Notes: a model not told the origin generated them from the sequence alone. Shown: positions 29,886 through 40,862, counted from the stretch's first letter. The stretch: DNA of 64,000 bases from Phycicoccus sp. M110.8 (GCF_032464895.1 NZ_JAWDIC010000005.1:1-64000), one strand, 5' to 3'. A program made the numbers and translations.

Positions 29886-31075
29886 CCGAGCCCCGGCTGG
29901 ATCACTCGATCTTCGGGGGGCACGACGAGCACCACGAGCACCCGGACGTGCACCACGGGGACGCGCCCGTCCGCACGCGGTCCGAGCGGCACCAGCGCCC
30001 GCGCCGCCGTCGTCGGCGTGGCCGCCGGTTCGGCATCCTCGTCGTGGCCCTGGCCATCGTGGCGGCCGCAGCGCTCGCGGCATACACGGTCCTGCGCCCG
30101 GTCGTCGACGGGTTCCTGGAGAGCAACGACTACCCCGGCCCGGGCACCGGGCAGGTGCAGGTGACCATCAAGGACGGCGACCTGCCACCGGCCATGGGCC
30201 GCGCGCTCGTCGCCGCGGGCGTGGTGAAGTCGACCAAGGCGTTCGCCGACGCGGCTGCCGCGAACCCGCGCATCACGGGCGTCCAGCCGGGCACGTACAC
30301 GTTCCGCAAGCAGATGAAGGCCGCGGACGCGGTGGCGATCCTGATCGACTCGAAGAACCGCGCCGACGTCCCCCGCGTGACGATCCGCGAGGGGTTGTGG
30401 AAGAACGAGATCTTCGCCGCCCTGTCCAAGGGGACGGGTGTGCCCGTGGCCGACTACCAGGCAGCGGCCAAGGACCCGGCCGCGCTCGGCCTGCCGGCTG
30501 CGGCCAAGGGCAACGTCGAGGGCTGGCTGTTCCCGTCGACGTACGAGTTCGCGAAGGACGCCACCGCCACCGACCAGCTCAAGCAGATGGTCGCGATGAC
30601 GGTGAGCGAGCTCTCCAAGGCCGGGGTCGACGAGGGCGACGCCGAGCGCGTCCTGACCGTGGCGTCGATCGTCGAGGGAGAGGTCAGCGGCGACGCCGAC
30701 CGTGGCAAGGTCGCGCGCGTCATCGTCAACCGGCTCGCGACCAGGGGCGCGCCCAACTTCGGGCTGCTGCAGATGGACTCCACCGTCCACTACGCCGTCC
30801 AGAAGCGCGGCCGCGCCGGCACCAGCAATGCCGACCGGCAGAGCCCGAGCCCGTACAACACCTACAAGGTCCAGGGCCTGCCGCCCGGGCCGATCAACAG
30901 CCCCGGCGCGGCCTCGATCGAGGCGGCCGCCAACCCGACCCCGGGGCCGTGGCTGTTCTTCGTGACCGTCGACCCCGACACGGGCGAGACCAAGTTCGCC
31001 GCCACGCAGGCCGAGCACGACCGGAACGTCAAGGAGTTCCAGTCGTGGTGCCGGCAGCACAGCGACCGGTGCTGA
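29882..31075 (+). CDS. mltG: Endolytic murein transglycosylase MltG
   Basis: 397 aa. A His/Arg-rich cytoplasmic N terminus, one membrane helix (about 48-69), then an extracytoplasmic LysM-like subdomain and YceG catalytic domain. ASIVEGEV (catalytic Glu near 266), LQMDSTVHYA and the SPYNTYKVQGLPPGPINSPG block are the MltG signatures. It cleaves nascent glycan strands and sets chain length. Overlaps ruvX by 4 and aroE by 7 bases. Confidence 0.94.
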   Translation: MTEPRLDHSIFGGHDEHHEHPDVHHGDAPVRTRSERHQRPRRRRRRGRRFGILVVALAIVAAAALAAYTVLRPVVDGFLESNDYPGPGTGQVQVTIKDGDLPPAMGRALVAAGVVKSTKAFADAAAANPRITGVQPGTYTFRKQMKAADAVAILIDSKNRADVPRVTIREGLWKNEIFAALSKGTGVPVADYQAAAKDPAALGLPAAAKGNVEGWLFPSTYEFAKDATATDQLKQMVAMTVSELSKAGVDEGDAERVLTVASIVEGEVSGDADRGKVARVIVNRLATRGAPNFGLLQMDSTVHYAVQKRGRAGTSNADRQSPSPYNTYKVQGLPPGPINSPGAASIEAAANPTPGPWLFFVTVDPDTGETKFAATQAEHDRNVKEFQSWCRQHSDRC

Positions 31076-31899
31076 ACGCTGCCGTCCTGGGGCAGCCGGT
31101 GGCCCACTCGCTGTCGCCGACGCTGCACGCTGCCGGCTACCGCGCGCTCGGGCTGACCGAGTGGCGCTACACCGCGCACGAGGTGGGCGCCGACGACCTG
31201 GCTGGCTGGGTGGGGGAGCGCGACGAGTCCTGGCGCGGCCTCAGCCTCACCATGCCGCTCAAGGAGGTGGCGTTCGAGGTCGCCGCGACGGTGACGGAGA
31301 CCGCGCGGGTCACCGGGGCGGTCAACACCCTGGTCCGGCGTGAGGACCTCGGGTGGGACGCCCACAACACCGACGTCCACGGCATCGAGGCAGCCCTGGC
31401 CGGCGCCCCGCACGACGGTGCCGCGACCGTCCTCGGGGGCGGTGCGACGGCGCGCAGCGCGCTGCTCGCCCTGGCAGGTCTGGGGGTGCGTTCGGTGCAG
31501 CTGGCGGTCAGGGGCGACGCGCGGCCCGAGACGCTGCGGCTGGCCGTGCACGCCGGCGTGGCGGTCGAGGTCGTCGCGCTGGCGGACTGGGCGAGGGACC
31601 CGGGTCGCCTCGTGGTCAGCACGCTTCCGCCTGCCGGTGCGGTGGCCGCCGCGGCCGCACTGGGGGGCCCGGCCGGCGGTCGGAAGGGGCGCGAGCTGTC
31701 GGGCGCGACGGTCATGGACGTCGTCTACGCCGACTGGCCCACGCCCCTGGCGCGAGCGGCCACGGCGGCGGGCGCCACCGTGGTGTCGGGGCTCGACATG
31801 CTCGTCCACCAGGCTGCGGAGCAGTTCCGGCTGTTCACCGGCGAGGCCCCGCCCGTGGACGCGATGTATGCCGCCGGGCGACAGGCCCTGGCCCGGTGA
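31069..31899 (+). CDS. aroE: Shikimate dehydrogenase
   Basis: 276 aa. Reduces 3-dehydroshikimate to shikimate. Substrate site PVAHSLSPTLHAAGY (about 10-24), TMPLKE (catalytic Lys), AHNTD, the NADP loop LGGGATARSAL and the C-terminal DMLVHQAAEQF are present. GTG 31069 overlaps mltG by 7 bases. Start of the shikimate genes that resume at 35590. Confidence 0.93.
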   Translation: MLNAAVLGQPVAHSLSPTLHAAGYRALGLTEWRYTAHEVGADDLAGWVGERDESWRGLSLTMPLKEVAFEVAATVTETARVTGAVNTLVRREDLGWDAHNTDVHGIEAALAGAPHDGAATVLGGGATARSALLALAGLGVRSVQLAVRGDARPETLRLAVHAGVAVEVVALADWARDPGRLVVSTLPPAGAVAAAAALGGPAGGRKGRELSGATVMDVVYADWPTPLARAATAAGATVVSGLDMLVHQAAEQFRLFTGEAPPVDAMYAAGRQALAR

Positions 31900-32585
31900 C
31901 CGTCTGGGCGCCGCACGCCGGGACGGCGTGGTGGCTCGTCATGGTCTTCACCCTGGCCGGGGCGCTGGTCGGTGTGCTGACGGGGCGCCAGCTCGCCACC
32001 GGCGGCTACCGCATCGAGTCGGACGAGGCCGGCGAACTGCCGCGCCACGCGTGGTGGCCGGGGGTGGCGCTCGCGCTGCTGTGGGGCTGGCTCTCCTGGC
32101 AGGTGGGTGGTTCGGCCGGCTGGGCCGCGCTGCCGGCATACCTCGCGTTCGCATGGCTCGCGGTCGCCCTGGTGTGGATCGACGCCGACGTGCACCGCCT
32201 CCCGGACGGGCTCGTGCTGCCGGCGTACCCCGTGCTGCTGGTGCTCGTGGCGGTGGCCGCGCTGGGGGCGGGGGAGTGGCAGCCCCTGGTGCGGGCGCTG
32301 GTCTGCGCGGCGGCCCTCTACGCGCTGTACTTCGTGCTCGCGCTGGTCTCCCCGGGGTCGCTCGGGTTCGGCGACGTGAAGCTCTCCGGCCTCATCGGCC
32401 TCGTCCTCGGCTGGCTCGGGGTCGGCGCCGTCGTCATGGGGACGGTTGCGGGCTTCGTCGTCGGTGGAGTGGTCGCCCTGGTCATGCTGGCCGGGCGGCG
32501 GGTCGGGCTCCGGTCGCACATCGCCTTCGGGCCCGCGATGCTCGTGGGCGCCTTCGTCGGTGTCGCCGCCCGCTACACGCTCTGA
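31896..32585 (+). CDS. A24 prepilin peptidase
   Basis: 229 aa, about seven membrane helices. Both catalytic Asp motifs of type IV prepilin peptidases are present: WIDADVHRLPDG and GFGDVKL. The N-terminal methyltransferase Cys domain of PilD is missing, as in TadV/CpaA-type enzymes. It overlaps aroE by 4 bases. A homologue follows aroE in M. tuberculosis (Rv2551c). No pilin genes are nearby, so its substrates are elsewhere. Confidence 0.88.
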   Translation: MTVWAPHAGTAWWLVMVFTLAGALVGVLTGRQLATGGYRIESDEAGELPRHAWWPGVALALLWGWLSWQVGGSAGWAALPAYLAFAWLAVALVWIDADVHRLPDGLVLPAYPVLLVLVAVAALGAGEWQPLVRALVCAAALYALYFVLALVSPGSLGFGDVKLSGLIGLVLGWLGVGAVVMGTVAGFVVGGVVALVMLAGRRVGLRSHIAFGPAMLVGAFVGVAARYTL

Positions 32586-32734
32586 GCGGGTGCGTCCCGG
32601 TTCTCGCGTCCGGGAGAAGGTCACCGCGACACCCGCGGTTCCTGCCACGTCGTTGCGTCACGGCAGGGATGTGGACGCGACAGGTCGGTGCGAGGCTGGT
32701 CCCGTCGATGTGGCCGATCTGAGCAGGGGGTGCC

Positions 32735-33835
32735 GTGACGAACACCGGGCGCGTGACGTCCTCGGAGCAGTTCGAGGCGCGGTTGGTCGACGTCCGCGCG
32801 CAGGCAGGCTCTGCTGCGGGGTACGAGGCCGCGGTGACCGCACTGGCCCACGACCTGCCGCCGGTGCGGTGGGGGACGGTGCTCAAGGTCGCCCGTGCCG
32901 GGCTGCCGGACGAGGCCGCCGTGTCCTCGACGGCCAGAGGACGTGAGGCGGCCCTGGCGGAGGAGCTCTGGGACTGGCTGGCCGACGTCCGACACGGCAG
33001 GGTCGCTCCCGGTGACTTGGCGGTGGCAGTGCCTGCGTATGTCGCCCTGCCGGCCCGCGAGGACTTCGATGACGTGGCCGGACGCGGGTCGAGCATCGAC
33101 GCGCACACGCTCTGCATGCTCGTGGTCGAACGAGTGCTGACGTGGGTCGGCGCGGGCGAGGTGCACGAGCAGACCGAGACGGATCTCTTCCGGTGGCTCC
33201 ACCTGCGCGCACACCCCGAACCGACCTCCGAGCAGCTGGCGCAGGTGATGGCACGGCGCCGTCGACGGCTCGAGGCCGTCACCCGTCCCGCCGGTGAGGT
33301 GGCCGGGTCGCTGTGCTCGTCCGCACCACCGGCCGGGTGGCTCGACGACGCCCTCGAGGCCATCGTCGCCGGCCCCTACTCGGCCGACCAGCTCGACGAG
33401 ATGCTGGAGCAGCTCGCGGCCGGACAGGGGGGCGGCTCGCCCCGGTGGGAGAGCTGCCGCCAGGGGTTCGCCGTGGGGGTCCAGACCGAGCTCACCGCGC
33501 TCGCGCCTGCGGATGCCGCGTCCGTGCACGGTTCGCTGCTGCGCTGGCTGGTCGATCAGGCCGTGCCGGTCACGGTGGCCCGCCTGAGGTGGGCAGAGAG
33601 CTACACCCGGTTGGTGCTGGCGTTCCTCGCACCGCACCCGTCGCGCGACGGGCGCAACACAGCACTGCAGGCACACCACCTCGCCCTTGCCGCCATGCGT
33701 CGCGAAGGGGGTCCGGGCCCGGATCTGCTGGAGGAGCTGATCCTGGTCGCCTGGTTGTGCCACCAGCAGCGGTTGGGGCTCGACGTCGCGGCCTTCCTCG
33801 AGAGCCGTACGAAGCTCGCGCGGCTGCTCGGTTGA
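32735..33835 (+). CDS. Hypothetical protein, family not recognised
   Basis: 366 aa, soluble, no signal peptide or membrane helix. Predicted largely helical; rich in Ala, Leu, Glu and Arg with several Trp (for example LWDWLADV, FRWLHLRAHP). An Arg cluster (ARRRRRLEAV) sits near residue 170. AGGGGG precedes the GTG start. No motif I can assign. The third codon position is slightly less G+C-biased than in neighbouring housekeeping genes, which fits an acquired gene. The 149-nt gap before it holds no visible gene. Confidence 0.65.
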   Translation: MTNTGRVTSSEQFEARLVDVRAQAGSAAGYEAAVTALAHDLPPVRWGTVLKVARAGLPDEAAVSSTARGREAALAEELWDWLADVRHGRVAPGDLAVAVPAYVALPAREDFDDVAGRGSSIDAHTLCMLVVERVLTWVGAGEVHEQTETDLFRWLHLRAHPEPTSEQLAQVMARRRRRLEAVTRPAGEVAGSLCSSAPPAGWLDDALEAIVAGPYSADQLDEMLEQLAAGQGGGSPRWESCRQGFAVGVQTELTALAPADAASVHGSLLRWLVDQAVPVTVARLRWAESYTRLVLAFLAPHPSRDGRNTALQAHHLALAAMRREGGPGPDLLEELILVAWLCHQQRLGLDVAAFLESRTKLARLLG

Positions 33836-33864
33836 GCTCGAGGACGTGGGGGCGCCGGAGTCGG

Positions 33865-33870
33865 TAGTCT
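33865..33870 (+). promoter_or_regulatory. -10 box for leaderless DUF2071 gene
   Basis: TAGTCT followed by 7 nt and GTG 33878. Confidence 0.6.
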
Positions 33871-33877
33871 CCGACCC

Positions 33878-34648
33878 GTGACCGGGGTGGGGACCTTCGC
33901 GCTGAGACCGCCCAGCCTGGCGGGAGAGGTCGAGCGCCGGCTGCTGGTCAACTTCCGGGTCGACCCCACCGTGATCGGCCGCCTGCTGCCGCCGGGGTTC
34001 CGACCCCAGATCGTCGACGGGTATGCCGTCGCCGGGATCTGCCTGATCCGGCTCGGTTCGATGCGCCCGCGCGGGCTGCCCGCGTGGGTCGGCCTGCGCA
34101 GCGAGAACGCTGCCCACCGCGTTGCGGTGGAGTGGGACTCCCCGCGTGGGATCCGGACCGGCGTCTACATCCCCCGACGAGACAGCAGCTCACCGGTCAA
34201 CGTCCTCGTCGGTGGGCGCCTGTTCCCCGGTGAGCACCACCGTGCCGACTTCGACGTCAGTGAGTCGACCGAGCGGATGCGCGTGGCCTTCGCAGCCCGC
34301 GACGGGAGTGCCGAGGTCAGCGTGGCTGTCGGCATCACGGACCAGCTGCGCGGCAGCAGGCTGTTCGCCGACGTGGCTGCCGCCTCGGCCTTCTTCGAGC
34401 GCGGGTCGGTCGGGTACTCAGGCACACGCGATCCCGGGCGGTTCGACGGGCTCGCCCTGCGCACCAACGCCTGGCGAGTTGACCCGGCCGAGGTGTTGGA
34501 GGCGCACTCCTCGTTCTTCTCCGACCGGTCGGCATTCCCTGACGGGTCTGCGCAGCTCGACTGCGCGCTCGTCATGCGGCGTGTCCCCGTCACGTGGGAA
34601 CCGCTGACGCCGCTCGAGCCGACGGCATCGACGGTCGGATCCTCGTAG
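33878..34648 (+). CDS. DUF2071-family protein (YqjF-like)
   Basis: 256 aa. The opening VERRLLVNFRVDPTVIGRLLPPGFRP and the following beta-rich body match DUF2071, an acetoacetate-decarboxylase-like fold without known reaction. It carries the octamer GTATGCCG at codons 48-50. Leaderless start supported by the -10 box. Part of the islet between the prepilin peptidase and aroC. Confidence 0.75.
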   Translation: MTGVGTFALRPPSLAGEVERRLLVNFRVDPTVIGRLLPPGFRPQIVDGYAVAGICLIRLGSMRPRGLPAWVGLRSENAAHRVAVEWDSPRGIRTGVYIPRRDSSSPVNVLVGGRLFPGEHHRADFDVSESTERMRVAFAARDGSAEVSVAVGITDQLRGSRLFADVAAASAFFERGSVGYSGTRDPGRFDGLALRTNAWRVDPAEVLEAHSSFFSDRSAFPDGSAQLDCALVMRRVPVTWEPLTPLEPTASTVGSS

Positions 34649-34731
34649 GACGAACGCCGGCTGATGCCGACCAGGGGGCGCGCAGTGTTCGACGTCGCCA
34701 CGCGCGCCTCGCGGCAGACCACGACCGAGGT

Positions 34732-34995
34732 TCAGCGGTCCGGGTCGGCCACCAGCTCCACCTCGACCTCATCGCCCGCGCCGCGTCCCGTCTGCTTGCG
34801 GGTCTCCGCGTTGAACGAGACGAGGTAGCGGCCTCCCATCACCCCGATGGTCGTCCTGTAGGTGTAGTCGCCGTCGATCGTCACCACGACGGGGACCCGC
34901 TTCCCGCGGTCGAAGGCGAGCACCGTCTCCTCGGGAACGACGATGCCCACGTTGTTGCCGCCTGTCGCCTGGAGCACCGTGCGGAAGGTCGTCAT
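34732..34995 (-). CDS. DUF1905-domain protein
   Basis: 87 aa single-domain protein. The conserved pattern GKRVPVVVTIDGDYTYRTTIGVMGG, then GDEVEVELVAD, is typical of DUF1905 (OB-like barrel, often fused to YdeI/OmdA proteins). Start at ATG 34995 because a TATCGT box lies 6 nt upstream on this strand; the longer reading has no support. Confidence 0.8.
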   Translation of the reverse strand: MTTFRTVLQATGGNNVGIVVPEETVLAFDRGKRVPVVVTIDGDYTYRTTIGVMGGRYLVSFNAETRKQTGRGAGDEVEVELVADPDR

Positions 34996-35001
34996 GCGTT
35001 C

Positions 35002-35007
35002 ACGATA
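35002..35007 (-). promoter_or_regulatory. -10 box for leaderless DUF1905 gene
   Basis: TATCGT on the minus strand, 6 nt before ATG 34995. Confidence 0.6.
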
Positions 35008-35151
35008 GATCCCGCGGTGCACCCATCCGCCGCGATCCGCCCGGTCCGGGCCTGCGAGGTCGGGAGGGTCGACGTCCGTCCCCGGCGCGACGTCCCCGCT
35101 CGGGAAGGGCGCGACGTCACTGCTCACTGCGCGGCGACGAGGTTGCCCCGG

Positions 35152-35439
35152 TCACCCGCCGAACGGCAGCAGCTGCCCCAGGAGAAACGGGACGCACAGC
35201 CCGACCGCCGACCCCCACAGCAGCGGCTTCCACCACGGGCCTGCAAGGACCCGGGCTGCGAGCACGAGACCACCCGCCAGGGCCAGCGTCAGCGGCGCCA
35301 CCCAGAACATGAGGGAACCGACCACGCAGCCGGCGAGCAGGCCCAGGACGCACAGGGCTGCTTGCGCTGCGCTGCGCAGCACCCCCGACCGGCGCCGATG
35401 CACCGCACCGGGCGTGCTGGGCGTGTCTGGGGCGGCCAT
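35152..35439 (-). CDS. Small membrane protein
   Basis: 95 aa. A basic N terminus (AVHRRRSG) precedes three hydrophobic segments at about 26-48, 50-66 and 72-90, with WWKPLLWG in the last loop. No recognisable family. Lies divergent to aroC, separated by 150 bp that contain 24-bp tandem repeats. Confidence 0.6.
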   Translation of the reverse strand: MAAPDTPSTPGAVHRRRSGVLRSAAQAALCVLGLLAGCVVGSLMFWVAPLTLALAGGLVLAARVLAGPWWKPLLWGSAVGLCVPFLLGQLLPFGG

Positions 35440-35465
35440 GGTGCCGCATCCTCGCACGCGTCGCC

Positions 35466-35537
35466 GCCGCCTGCGGGAGTCCGCGGTCTGCCGCCCGCGG
35501 GAGACCGGGGTCCGCCGCCCGCGGGAGACCGGGGTCC
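35466..35537. repeat. Three tandem 24-bp repeats upstream of aroC
   Basis: Units start at 35466, 35490 and 35514. The last two are identical (GCCGCCCGCGGGAG core), the first is diverged. Located in the divergent promoter region of the small membrane gene and aroC, so copy number could affect expression. Confidence 0.85.
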
Positions 35538-35589
35538 ACGGTGAGAGCACCCTCGTCGGGTGCGGTGGTGCCCGTGGGAGGATCGGGAC

Positions 35590-36809
35590 ATGCTCCGCTG
35601 GTTGACCGCAGGTGAGTCCCACGGCCCCGCCCTGCTCGCGACGATGGAGGGGCTGCCGGCCGGCGTGCAGGTGACCACCAAGGACGTCGCCGCCGCCCTG
35701 GCCCGCCGTCGCCTCGGCTTCGGCCGCGGGGCCCGGATGAAGTTCGAGCAGGACGAGGTGGAGTTCCTCGGCGGGGTGCGCCACGGGGTGACGATGGGCT
35801 CGCCCGTCGCCATCCGGGTCGGCAACACCGAGTGGCCCAAGTGGCAGACCGTCATGGCCGCGGACCCGGTCTCGGACGAGGCGTACGCCGCCGCCGACGA
35901 CGTCAACGCCGAGAAGGAGGTCGCGCGCAACAGGCCGCTCACCCGCCCGCGTCCCGGCCACGCCGACCTCGTCGGCATGCAGAAGTACGGCTTCGACGAC
36001 GCCCGCCCGGTGCTGGAGCGCGCCTCCGCCCGGGAGACTGCCGCCCGGGTCGCGCTCGGCGAGGTCGCGTCGCGGTTCCTCGAGCAGGCGTACGGCATCC
36101 GGCTCGTCTCGCACACGGTCGCGATCGGCACCGCGGGCGTCGCCGACGAGGCGCCGCTGCCCACCCCGGACCAGGTCGAGGAGGTCGACGCCGACCCGGT
36201 GCGCACCCTCGACGCCGCCGGCAGCGCCGCCATGGTCGCCGAGGTCGAGGCCGCCAAGAAGGACGGCGACACGCTCGGCGGGGTCGTCGAGGTCCTCGCC
36301 TACGGCCTGCCGCCGGGCTTGGGCTCGCACGTGCACTGGGACCGTCGCCTCGACGCGCGTCTCGCCGGCGCCCTCATGGGGATCCAGGCGATCAAGGGCG
36401 TCGAGGTGGGCGACGGGTTCCGCACGGCCGCGCGGCGGGGTTCGGCCGCGCACGACGAGATGGAGCGCGACGCCGAAGGGACGATCAGGCGTCGCACCGG
36501 CCGTGCGGGCGGCACCGAGGGCGGCATGTCCACCGGTGACGTGCTGCGGGTGCGTGCTGCGATGAAGCCGATCTCGACCGTGCCGCGCGCCCTCGACACC
36601 GTCGACACCACCGGCGCCGAGGCTGCCAAGGCGATCCACCAGCGGTCCGACGTGTGCGCCGTCCCGGCAGCCGGCGTGGTGGCCGAGGCGATGGTCGCCC
36701 TGGTCCTGGCGGAGGCGTGCCTGGAGAAGTTCGGCGGGGACTCAGTGGCCGAGACCGCACGCAACCACGCGGCATACCTCGCCTCGATCCCGGAGGCCAT
36801 GCGCACGTG

Positions 36810-36813
<4 letters not shown>
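35590..36813 (+). CDS. aroC: Chorismate synthase
   Basis: 407 aa. FMN-dependent last step of the common aromatic pathway. N-terminal [14 protein letters not shown], the [12 protein letters not shown] loop, [13 protein letters not shown] and the C-terminal [14 protein letters not shown] block are intact. GGGAGGA at 35576-35582 sets the ATG. First gene of aroC-aroK-aroB with 4-base overlaps between all members. Confidence 0.96.
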
Positions 36814-38455
<1,642 letters not shown>

Positions 38456-38551
38456 AGTCGGTGGGGCGAGCCGTGTGCCGGCGCCGGGACCGTGGCACGC
38501 GACGCCGAGTCGCGCCAGCGCCGAGCCGGGCGGGCGCAGAGGTCCGACGGC

Positions 38552-38791
38552 TCAGCGCCGTCCGAACTCGAGGATGACGATGCCGAAGAGGATGGTCAGG
38601 AGGCCGGCGCCGAGCCCCCAGGGCAGATAGCGGCGGATCCACTCGGCGGCGGTGACGTCGCGCCGCCGGATGCGTCCATACCTGCCGATCGCGAAGCTGC
38701 GGGCAGGATCGCGCCGCGCGACGCGGGACATCCAGCCGCCCACCCCGGCATACAGCAACACGGTGGCCACCCCCAGCACCACGAACGGCAT
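38552..38791 (-). CDS. Small membrane protein with two helices
   Basis: 79 aa. Hydrophobic segments at about 2-20 and 57-75 flank a basic loop (RVARRDPARSFAIGRYGRIRRRD). Unknown family. Leaderless start supported by TACCGT on the same strand. Confidence 0.6.
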   Translation of the reverse strand: MPFVVLGVATVLLYAGVGGWMSRVARRDPARSFAIGRYGRIRRRDVTAAEWIRRYLPWGLGAGLLTILFGIVILEFGRR

Positions 38792-38797
38792 GAGCGG

Positions 38798-38803
38798 ACG
38801 GTA
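38798..38803 (-). promoter_or_regulatory. -10 box for leaderless small membrane gene
   Basis: TACCGT on the minus strand, 6 nt before ATG 38791. Confidence 0.55.
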
Positions 38804-38836
38804 GCTCCGGTTTGCGTTCCAGCGCAGCGGTTTCGG

Positions 38837-39499
38837 TCAGGAGAACATGTCCTGCGCAGCTTCGAGGCCGGAGACTTGGACCGGGACGCGGCTGGTGAGG
38901 GAGTCCCAGCGGGGACGGGTGAGCCGCAGGCGGTCCGAGACCAGCACCTCGTCGCCGCGGCGGTCGCGCGAGATGCCGTCCGGCTCGTAGCCGAGCTTGC
39001 GCGACACCCCCTGCGAGGCGTGGTTGTCCTGGAACACCTCCGTCGTCGCGTCGGTGGCGCCGAGGTGGTCGAAGGCGAGGGCCAGCAGCGCGGTGCGCGC
39101 CTCCGTGCCGTACCCCTGACCCTGGAAGCGCACACCCAGCCACGAGGAGGTGGTGACCTCGCGGGTGACGCGGAAGTCCCGCGCCCTCAACGTCGCGATC
39201 CCCATGGGTGTCCCGGCCTCGTCGATGACGGCCATGCCGAGGCCCCAGCTGTCCTGCTCCCACGTGCCGAGCCGGTACCAGTGGCCCTCCAGTACGCCGC
39301 GCGCCCTGTCCGCGGGGCTGCCCTCGGTCCAGGGCGTGAGGAACGGGCGCTCGTCCGGGCCGTGAACCCCCTCGGCCGCCACCTCGGCCAGGGCGACGAG
39401 CTGGTCCGTCGAGGGGAGGCGCAGCGTGAGCCGCGGGGTGGTCAGGACGAGGCCGAACGTCGGCCAGAGGTCAGCGAGCACCCCCGGATCCTGCCCCAT
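38837..39499 (-). CDS. RimJ/RimL-type GNAT acetyltransferase
   Basis: 220 aa. Acetyltransf_3-like domain: LTTPRLTLRLPSTDQL near the N terminus, acetyl-CoA loop GVRFQGQGYGTEARTAL and the DNHASQGVSRKLGY helix (Asn/Ser-rich, as in RimJ). Relatives acetylate ribosomal-protein N termini or small amines. ATG 39499 gives the shortest reading starting at the conserved region. Confidence 0.8.
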   Translation of the reverse strand: MGQDPGVLADLWPTFGLVLTTPRLTLRLPSTDQLVALAEVAAEGVHGPDERPFLTPWTEGSPADRARGVLEGHWYRLGTWEQDSWGLGMAVIDEAGTPMGIATLRARDFRVTREVTTSSWLGVRFQGQGYGTEARTALLALAFDHLGATDATTEVFQDNHASQGVSRKLGYEPDGISRDRRGDEVLVSDRLRLTRPRWDSLTSRVPVQVSGLEAAQDMFS

Positions 39500-39570
39500 C
39501 GCGACGACCGGCCGCGCGCGCGTTTCGAGCGCGCCTGCCCGTTTCCGCTCCCGCATCCGATCTCGAGGGC

Positions 39571-39576
39571 TACCGT
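39571..39576 (+). promoter_or_regulatory. -10 box of the 56-residue membrane peptide gene
   Basis: TACCGT, 33 nt before the ATG at 39609. Direct repeats TCTCGAGGG flank the region (39561 and 39592). Confidence 0.45.
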
Positions 39577-39608
39577 GGACGTGAACGGTTCGTCTCGAGG
39601 GGGTGGCC

Positions 39609-39779
39609 ATGGGCGTGTTCCTGTATGCCGTGTTCGGGCTGGGGGTGGCTGCGTTCGCGGCCCTCATCGGGTACGGGATCGTCCGGCGCCTGCGTGGGCG
39701 ACGCAACGAGGCGTGGCAGGACGACGAGGTGCACGTCCACCCCGGTGCCGGCTGGGGCAACGGCGGCTCCTGGACGTAG
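39609..39779 (+). CDS. 56-residue single-pass membrane protein
   Basis: Small ORF with good signals: GAGGGGG at 39597-39603 and ATG 39609. The product has one helix (about 3-24), a basic GRRN-flanked stretch and a hydrophilic His/Gly/Trp tail. It carries the octamer GTATGCCG in frame at Tyr6-Ala7. No family recognised. Codon use (G/C third positions) supports coding. Confidence 0.6.
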   Translation: MGVFLYAVFGLGVAAFAALIGYGIVRRLRGRRNEAWQDDEVHVHPGAGWGNGGSWT

Positions 39780-39872
39780 ACGGCGCCAGCCGGCCCCCGG
39801 TGTCACGGGGTCATGCCGCGACCTCGGGGTGCGGTCTGTGCCAGCGCCGGGCCGAGGGGAGTGCCCTCGGGC

Positions 39873-40856
39873 TCAGAGCTCGTTCAGCTCGGCGAGGTCG
39901 GCGGCGGTCGGCTCCCAGGCGATGGCCTGGGCGTTGCGGAGCACCTGCTCGGGCCGGGTGGCACCGGCGATGACCGACGCCACGGCCGGCTGCGCCGCCA
40001 GCCCGCCCATGGCGACGTCCAGCAGCTCGAGGTCCCGCTCGGCCGCGAAGCGCTCCAGCCCGTCGATCCGGTCCCAGTCCGCGTCCGCCAGCCAGCCGGC
40101 GCGGTCGGACTCCAGGGCCGCCCGCGACCCCGCCGGCGCGGTCTCGCCCCTGCGGTACTTGCCGGTCAGCAGCCCATGGGCGAGGGGGAAGAAGGGCAGG
40201 ATGCCGAGGCCGAAGCGCTCGCACGCCGGCACGACCTCGGTCTCGATCTCGCGGTCGAGCAGGTTGTACTCGTTCTGCACCGACACGAAGGACGCCAGCC
40301 CGGCGGTCTGCGACATCCACGCGGCGTCCGCCACCTGCCAGCCGTCGAAGTTGGAGCACCCGACGTAGAGCACCTTGCCCTCGCGGACCAGGTCGGTCAG
40401 CGCCTCGAGGGTCTCCTCCAGCGGCGTCACCGGGTCGGGCCGGTGCAGCTGGTAGAGGTCGATGTGGTCGGTCCGCAGCCGTCGCAGGCTGGCCTCGACC
40501 GCCCGGCGCACGTACCGGCGCGACCCGCGCACCCCGAAGTCCTCGCCGTTGGCCCCCTGCATGTCCATCCCGAACTTCGTGGCGAGCACGAACTCGTCGC
40601 GCTGCCCCTGCAGGGCCTCGCCGAGCATCGACTCGCTCTGCCCGGGACGTCCGCCGTAGATGTCCGCGGTGTCGAGCAGCGTCAGCCCCACATCCCGTGA
40701 GGCGCGCAGCAGGGCCGCCACCCCGTCCTGGTCGACCCGGCGGCCGAACGCGTTGCACCCCAGTCCGAGGCTGCTCACCACGAGCCCGCTGTCGCCCAGG
40801 GGCTGGTAGGTCATCGCGGTCTCGGTGCTGCGGGCGTCGTGGCCGGTGCTCGTCAC
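39873..40856 (-). CDS. Aldo/keto reductase
   Basis: 327 aa (beta/alpha)8 NADPH-dependent oxidoreductase. Catalytic tetrad: Asp and Tyr in DTADIYGG, Lys in ATKFG, His in YQLHRPD. The family's [10 protein letters not shown] and the C-terminal [10 protein letters not shown] cofactor motif are present. GTG 40856 is supported by a -10 box 6 nt upstream; ATG 40814 ([10 protein letters not shown]) is the alternative. Substrate unknown. Confidence 0.9.
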   Translation of the reverse strand: MTSTGHDARSTETAMTYQPLGDSGLVVSSLGLGCNAFGRRVDQDGVAALLRASRDVGLTLLDTADIYGGRPGQSESMLGEALQGQRDEFVLATKFGMDMQGANGEDFGVRGSRRYVRRAVEASLRRLRTDHIDLYQLHRPDPVTPLEETLEALTDLVREGKVLYVGCSNFDGWQVADAAWMSQTAGLASFVSVQNEYNLLDREIETEVVPACERFGLGILPFFPLAHGLLTGKYRRGETAPAGSRAALESDRAGWLADADWDRIDGLERFAAERDLELLDVAMGGLAAQPAVASVIAGATRPEQVLRNAQAIAWEPTAADLAELNEL

Positions 40857-40862
40857 GGACCC

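Noticed and set aside
39625-40368. 247-aa + strand frame overlapping the aldo/keto reductase
   Set aside because: Antisense to a well-supported reductase gene; low-complexity Ser/Arg/Pro composition.
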